DNA of 64,000 bases. Origin: Amblyornis subalaris (lineage: Eukaryota > Chordata > Aves > Passeriformes > Ptilonorhynchidae). This document shows positions 59,691 through 64,000 of the stretch, in pieces (positions within the stretch are counted from its first letter, which is position 1; each line of letters starts with the position of its first letter). The notes beneath the pieces are model-generated. The model had not been told where the DNA came from. It saw only the letters and a list, made by a program, of their open reading frames with translations, and did not search any database. A program made the position numbers and the translations under genes. The stretch spans positions 4,515,210 through 4,579,209 of the forward strand of contig JACAXG010000053.1 of NCBI GenBank assembly GCA_018881555.1, read 5' to 3'.

Positions 59691-61180
59691 AGATGACTCT
59701 CGGTAGAGCACCACTGCAAACACAGCTAATGGGATGCTGTGCAGTGCAGAGCCATAAACAGGGAGAAGCAAAGGTGTGGATTCTGTGCCTGGAGTACAGG
59801 AATCAAAGGCAATGATGCAGCATCTGTGTCCGTGTCTGCTGTCCAGTTCTTACATCACGCTGAGAAAACAGAGAGGGGGACAGAATATACCCCCCAAAAC
59901 TGCCTCATGGCCTGGACAGAATGCCTTCCTCTGGGTGTGCAGAGGAGAGAGGCACCTGAGCTCGACCTGGGGTCCTACAGCCCAGCTGTAAATGATGCTG
60001 GGAGAACATGGAGAAGGGCACACCACAGGAGAGAAACCCCTGCAGGAGGTGGAGTGCTCTGTGCTGGCAGAGGCCAAATGGTGAGGCATAAGGTGGTGGC
60101 TCTACCTTCTTGAGAGCAGGGATGACCCTCAGCTCGGGGTACCCACACTGGCAGTCTTCCGCCCAAATCCACCCAGGGATCACTGGAAACTGATCACACA
60201 GAGACCCTCGTGCAAAGAGATGTTCTGGTACCNCGGGCTCTTCCTAAGGACCAAAAGCCAAGGATAACATCAGCCAGCTGCTGGGAGCAGATGTTCACAT
60301 CAGAAACACCTTGCAAACCATGGCAAGGAAGTCACAACTGGCTGTGGGTGGAAGCTGAGTAAACCTCATCTGGGTGGACTGTGGGAGGGGCTTGACAAAC
60401 CCCTGTTGCCTCCAGTTTACACGCCTGACATCCTCTTCTTGGTCTCGGCTTGCAGAACAGCCAGTGAGGAGTGATGAGGAACCATCTCACCACTGAAAAC
60501 AGCAGCCCCTCAGAGGGCTGGGTGTTCTGCAGCCTTTATCCCATGGGAGAAAACCCCACACTGCCNGTCAGTGATCAGCCTCAGCTCACCTCTTGTTTCC
60601 CACTGGGGCCAGGTGCTGGCTCACTGTCCAGCGAGCTGGTGGCACCTGAGCCCATAGCAGCTGCCCTTGAAGGTACAACCCCTCCTTCACCTCCACAGGG
60701 CTTCGGTGAGGCTCCTGCTGGACAAGCCAATAGAACAGCACCAGCTTATCCCTAAAACCTTACAGCTCAAACACCAAACTGCCTTCCAAGAAGGCAGGAC
60801 TTGATCCCCTCTGAGGCTCACAAACCTCTTTTAGCAACATGCTTTCCCTCCTCAACATGAATATTTTCAAGCTGATAAAAAGGGAGCTGCCTTGCTATTA
60901 TCAACCCACTTGGGGGTTGATTCAGAGATAAGAAAGTTATTGGAAAGATGCTCGTTGATATATAAACCCAGGCATCATAATGACCAATAAACAAGGTCCA
61001 TTGCNGAAGAGGGAAAATTGAAACTGCAGTTTCAGGTCATTTCCTAGCAGGGCAGATGCTGCAGTCTGTGCAGCATCCTGGGGCTGATATGTTCTCTGTA
61101 TTCTGTGCTGTGCCCTCCCCACGCAGCACCTGCACCAACGTAACTGCGCATTATGCACGTTCATCAGCTGAACAATAACC
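59691..61180. other. intergenic DNA, nothing recognised
   Basis: Average composition. Open frames on both strands at 59739-60183 (up to 124 codons) carry no recognisable domain. Confidence 0.45.
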
Positions 61181-61184
61181 CCCG

Positions 61185-61500
61185 GGGAATGAATGATTCA
61201 TTACAAAATGGTTTCTTTTGGAAGAGAAAGAAGGTTTTGTCTGGTTTTTTTAGGAGTNCCACAGGAAAACTCCATTTATTTATGCCTGCTTTTGTTTGAC
61301 AATAGTTTCTTTGTTCCTCTCCGCCGTTGCTTTTGTCTCGTGGCGGTGCGCAGCAGCGTTTGGCAATGGCAGTCAGGGGGAGAAAGGAGAGGCACANTCT
61401 TTGTCAAGAAGGAAAAAGAAATCCCTGCCTAACGAAATAGAATTGAAGCAATGTGTTTAAGCAAACNAAAGGCATAAACACTTGAGGTTTTTTCCCATGT
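61185..61500. promoter_or_regulatory. candidate conserved noncoding element with SOX-like sites
   Basis: Contains closely spaced SOX-type strings (TTGACAATAG at about 61296, TTTCTTTGTTCC at about 61306) and CpGs in an otherwise AT-rich context (CTCTCCGCCGTTGC, CTCGTGGCGGTGCGCAGC). Candidate only. Confidence 0.28.
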
Positions 61501-64000
61501 GTGTTTACATGTTCTAGGTATCGGAGCCTGTCATTTCCCACAGCAGTTCTGATTTCTCCCTTCAGGTTGTCCCTAGGTCATTACCTTACCCTGGGCAGAG
61601 GAAGTCCATCCTAAAGAGCCAGCTGATGTTTTGCCCTACAGTTGTGGTCTCGGAGATNTTCTTTAGTGGGCACAAGCAGATTTGTACCTGCTAAGGCTTT
61701 ACTGAATGTGCTGAGCGACCACCAATAGTCATTGTCCACCCACACCAGTCTACACACTGCTTTTAGCCCTGGCTCTTAAATCAATGTCCTGTCCTGGGAG
61801 NTCATCCCATGCAAGCAGACACAAGATCTGATACCCCACCACGTCCTGTGACAGTGAAGCCCCAGCTCTGGGAGCCCAGATTAAGAGCATGTTTCCATGT
61901 TACAAGGCATTTTTCTTTTTATTTGGCAAGAAATCCATGGAAAGGAGGGTACAAGTATCCCAAGGAAGTATGAGAGGACATATCTGCCCAGTGATAAAAC
62001 AAAAGAAAGGTGTTAGACATGAAAAAGAAGATGCGCACATCCTCTTCAAGGCTTCCCTCTGGAAGTTCTTAAAGTAGCTTCACTAATATGAANACAATTT
62101 GTGGTGTATGGAAGAGGCAGGAACGAGAACAGACACGCAGAGGGACTCAGGAGCATGCCAGAGTCTGCAAATTTGCCATTTACTTTATAATTCAAGGCAC
62201 AATAGGCATAAATAAAATGGGATGCAAAAAATCAATGCTGGTAAATAGTAAAGGATGCTTTGGGGGACATTGGAGAGGAAAGGTGTAATTGCTGTTGAGG
62301 AATGCCCAGAAATAACTGAGATAAGAGGCATTAGAACAATGGTATATNGGGCTGATGATTCAAATCAGAGGCCAACCCTAGCTCTTGGGACAGATTAAAG
62401 AATGGCTTAGACAATCTCCTGGCTGGGATGGCTGAGATAAACCCGGCCCTGCCTGATCTCCAGAGGAAAGAGCAGATTCACAACCTTGCCCTTTCCTGGG
62501 TTTCTCTGCTTTTACAGCCCCTCTGGCGCTTCTTGCAATTTAACCACTTCCTGCAGCATCGGGGAGAGCTCTGCGGTGGATCCACACTCATTTTTATACC
62601 TGTCCAGTCCCTCCAGCTTCATGTGGCATTGAGCCAGACACTACCAGGCATCCATACCTCACTGCTGGGCACTGTGAGCCAAGTTTGGGGTCAGCCAGGT
62701 GCACTTGGTGCTTGTTGCAGCTGTTTGGAGCTCTCACCTGGGGTGAAGCAGAGCCTGTGGTTCCACTAAATCCTAAAGCAAGGTGGAAGCNGTTCCCAAA
62801 CAGGGAGAAATAGAGATATGTGCTTCTAGTGCAACTGCATAGGAAAAACCAAGAAGTATTGGGTGAGTTTGAACCACACAAGGTAAAGGAGAGGAAGGGC
62901 ATGAAGTGGGCTGGCAGAAGATGGAAAGCAGTGGCACACAAACCACAGCCTGTCCGCAGGTTTTATGTGCCACACAGTAATAAATACCACGGGAGTAAAA
63001 ACACAGCACTGGGAATGGGTATGGAAGAACAGAAAATAATCAAGGATAAAGAGAGAGGCATATGTGAAGTGTAAAATATCACCCCAGAGAAGAGAGGGGA
63101 GTGTTACAGAGTAGAGGGGAGCGAGTGAAAGAAGGAACATGCACGTGTGCACACACACAAACACACACACGAAAGAAAAATAAATAATGAAAGAAATATT
63201 GTGCAAGAGATCAAGGTAAATATGAAACTCTTCAAACATGCAGGGGAAAAGGCCTCAGGAGGACACGGCAAATTTACTTGCACGACATGGTAAGGATAAT
63301 TTATTGATGTGAGCTGGCCACTGGTAAATGGAAAAAAAATATAATTAACTGTTTTCCTTAATATTCCCAAAGGATGGTAGCAGGAGAGAGGCCAGGGCAT
63401 ATCCCACACTAATTTCCATTGTAGGAGGACAAAAACACTGGGAGAAAACAAGTAGAGCATGGCCTGACTATGAGAGCACTGAAGACGTGACGAATCTCTG
63501 CGGGGAGGTCACTGCAGTGCAGGAGGCAGGGGACAGGAGGCAGGGACAGGGAGACAGGATCCAAGGCAGGCTGGTGGGAGGTGGTGGCACAGGAGTGGGA
63601 GGATGTAGGAGCCTCTGCTGCGGCCATCATGAGGCTGGGACTGTGAGAGCTCCTGTGCCTCCCCCATCCCATCCCCTCTGCTCCCCTTGCAGACTGGTCG
63701 GAGCAATGCCTGCTTGGAAATCACAGAGATGTGGGAGGTGCAGCAANGATTAAGGAAGTTTCCAAAGCGCAGGAATGCAATATAAGCCATTTTACGGTAA
63801 AGCAGAGGGGGCAGAGGGATGTTGGAAGAGTTATGACTGGACTGCAGTCCATGAAGTCTGGAAGTTGTTCTGAGAAGGGATCCAGCTCTGCCAGCCAGCA
63901 GGAACACTCGGCAGCACCCACCAGGGCCAGGGGCAGGCCGGGATGGGAATGGAGAGGGTTCTCCAGGCAGCTGCTGGAAGGGTGCTGGGGATGAGGGGAG
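61501..64000. other. intergenic DNA, no gene recognised
   Basis: Noncoding to the window end. A pyrimidine/purine-skewed region and a CA repeat lie near 63150. Open frames up to 137 codons on the minus strand (62826-63239) are Phe/Cys/Val-rich from the CA/GA-rich complement. No known repeat family or exon was recognised. Confidence 0.45.
63150..63170 (+). repeat. (CA)n microsatellite
   Basis: CACACACACAAACACACACAC type dinucleotide run with one interruption. Confidence 0.85.

Overview
The window reads as vertebrate nuclear DNA, most likely from a bird. The evidence is four CR1 LINE pieces, one of them about 1.1 kb with recognisable reverse-transcriptase sequence, and a solo LTR of a kind common in avian, especially songbird, genomes. 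Isochore structure is strong: AT-rich intergenic DNA is interrupted by sharp CpG islands. Isolated single-base Ns are scattered throughout and look like masked ambiguous or heterozygous sites, not scaffold gaps.

Only one protein-coding gene can be supported: MID1IP1 (MIG12/S14R, Spot 14 family). It is on the + strand with an uninterrupted 164-codon CDS at 15441-15935. It sits at the 3' side of a CpG island of about 2.8 kb (about 13240-16070). The promoter is rich in recognisable elements. From upstream to downstream these are a POU-octamer-bearing AT-rich block (13060-13240), a 145-bp GC-rich module present twice (13440-13584 and 13669-13813) with a palindromic RFX X-box in each copy, a CACGTG E-box, three clustered inverted CCAAT boxes and a fourth further on, a run of five CTGTCA (TALE homeodomain) hexamers, and a TATAAATA box at 14785. 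A polyadenylation signal lies at 16436, with a second candidate at 17167.

Region by region: 1-2550 is AT-rich and featureless. 2560-2860 is a small orphan CpG island with a CTCF-like site. 2861-13060 is intergenic, with CpG-richer stretches near 8.3-9.1 kb and a candidate conserved block at 10.0-10.4 kb. 13.06-17.2 kb is the MID1IP1 locus. 17.2-64 kb is a gene desert with CR1 pieces at 19.9-21.0, 30.2, 46.3 and 55.9 kb, a solo ERV LTR at 55.2-55.7 kb, simple repeats, and several AT-rich blocks dense in homeodomain, POU and SOX-type motifs that are plausible conserved noncoding elements. In amniotes MID1IP1 is followed by a large desert before BCOR, so such elements would fit; conservation cannot be measured from one sequence.

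No prokaryotic system, CRISPR array, tRNA, rRNA or convincing second protein gene was found. The best candidate for something not previously described is the duplicated X-box module upstream of MID1IP1 together with the TALE hexamer array.
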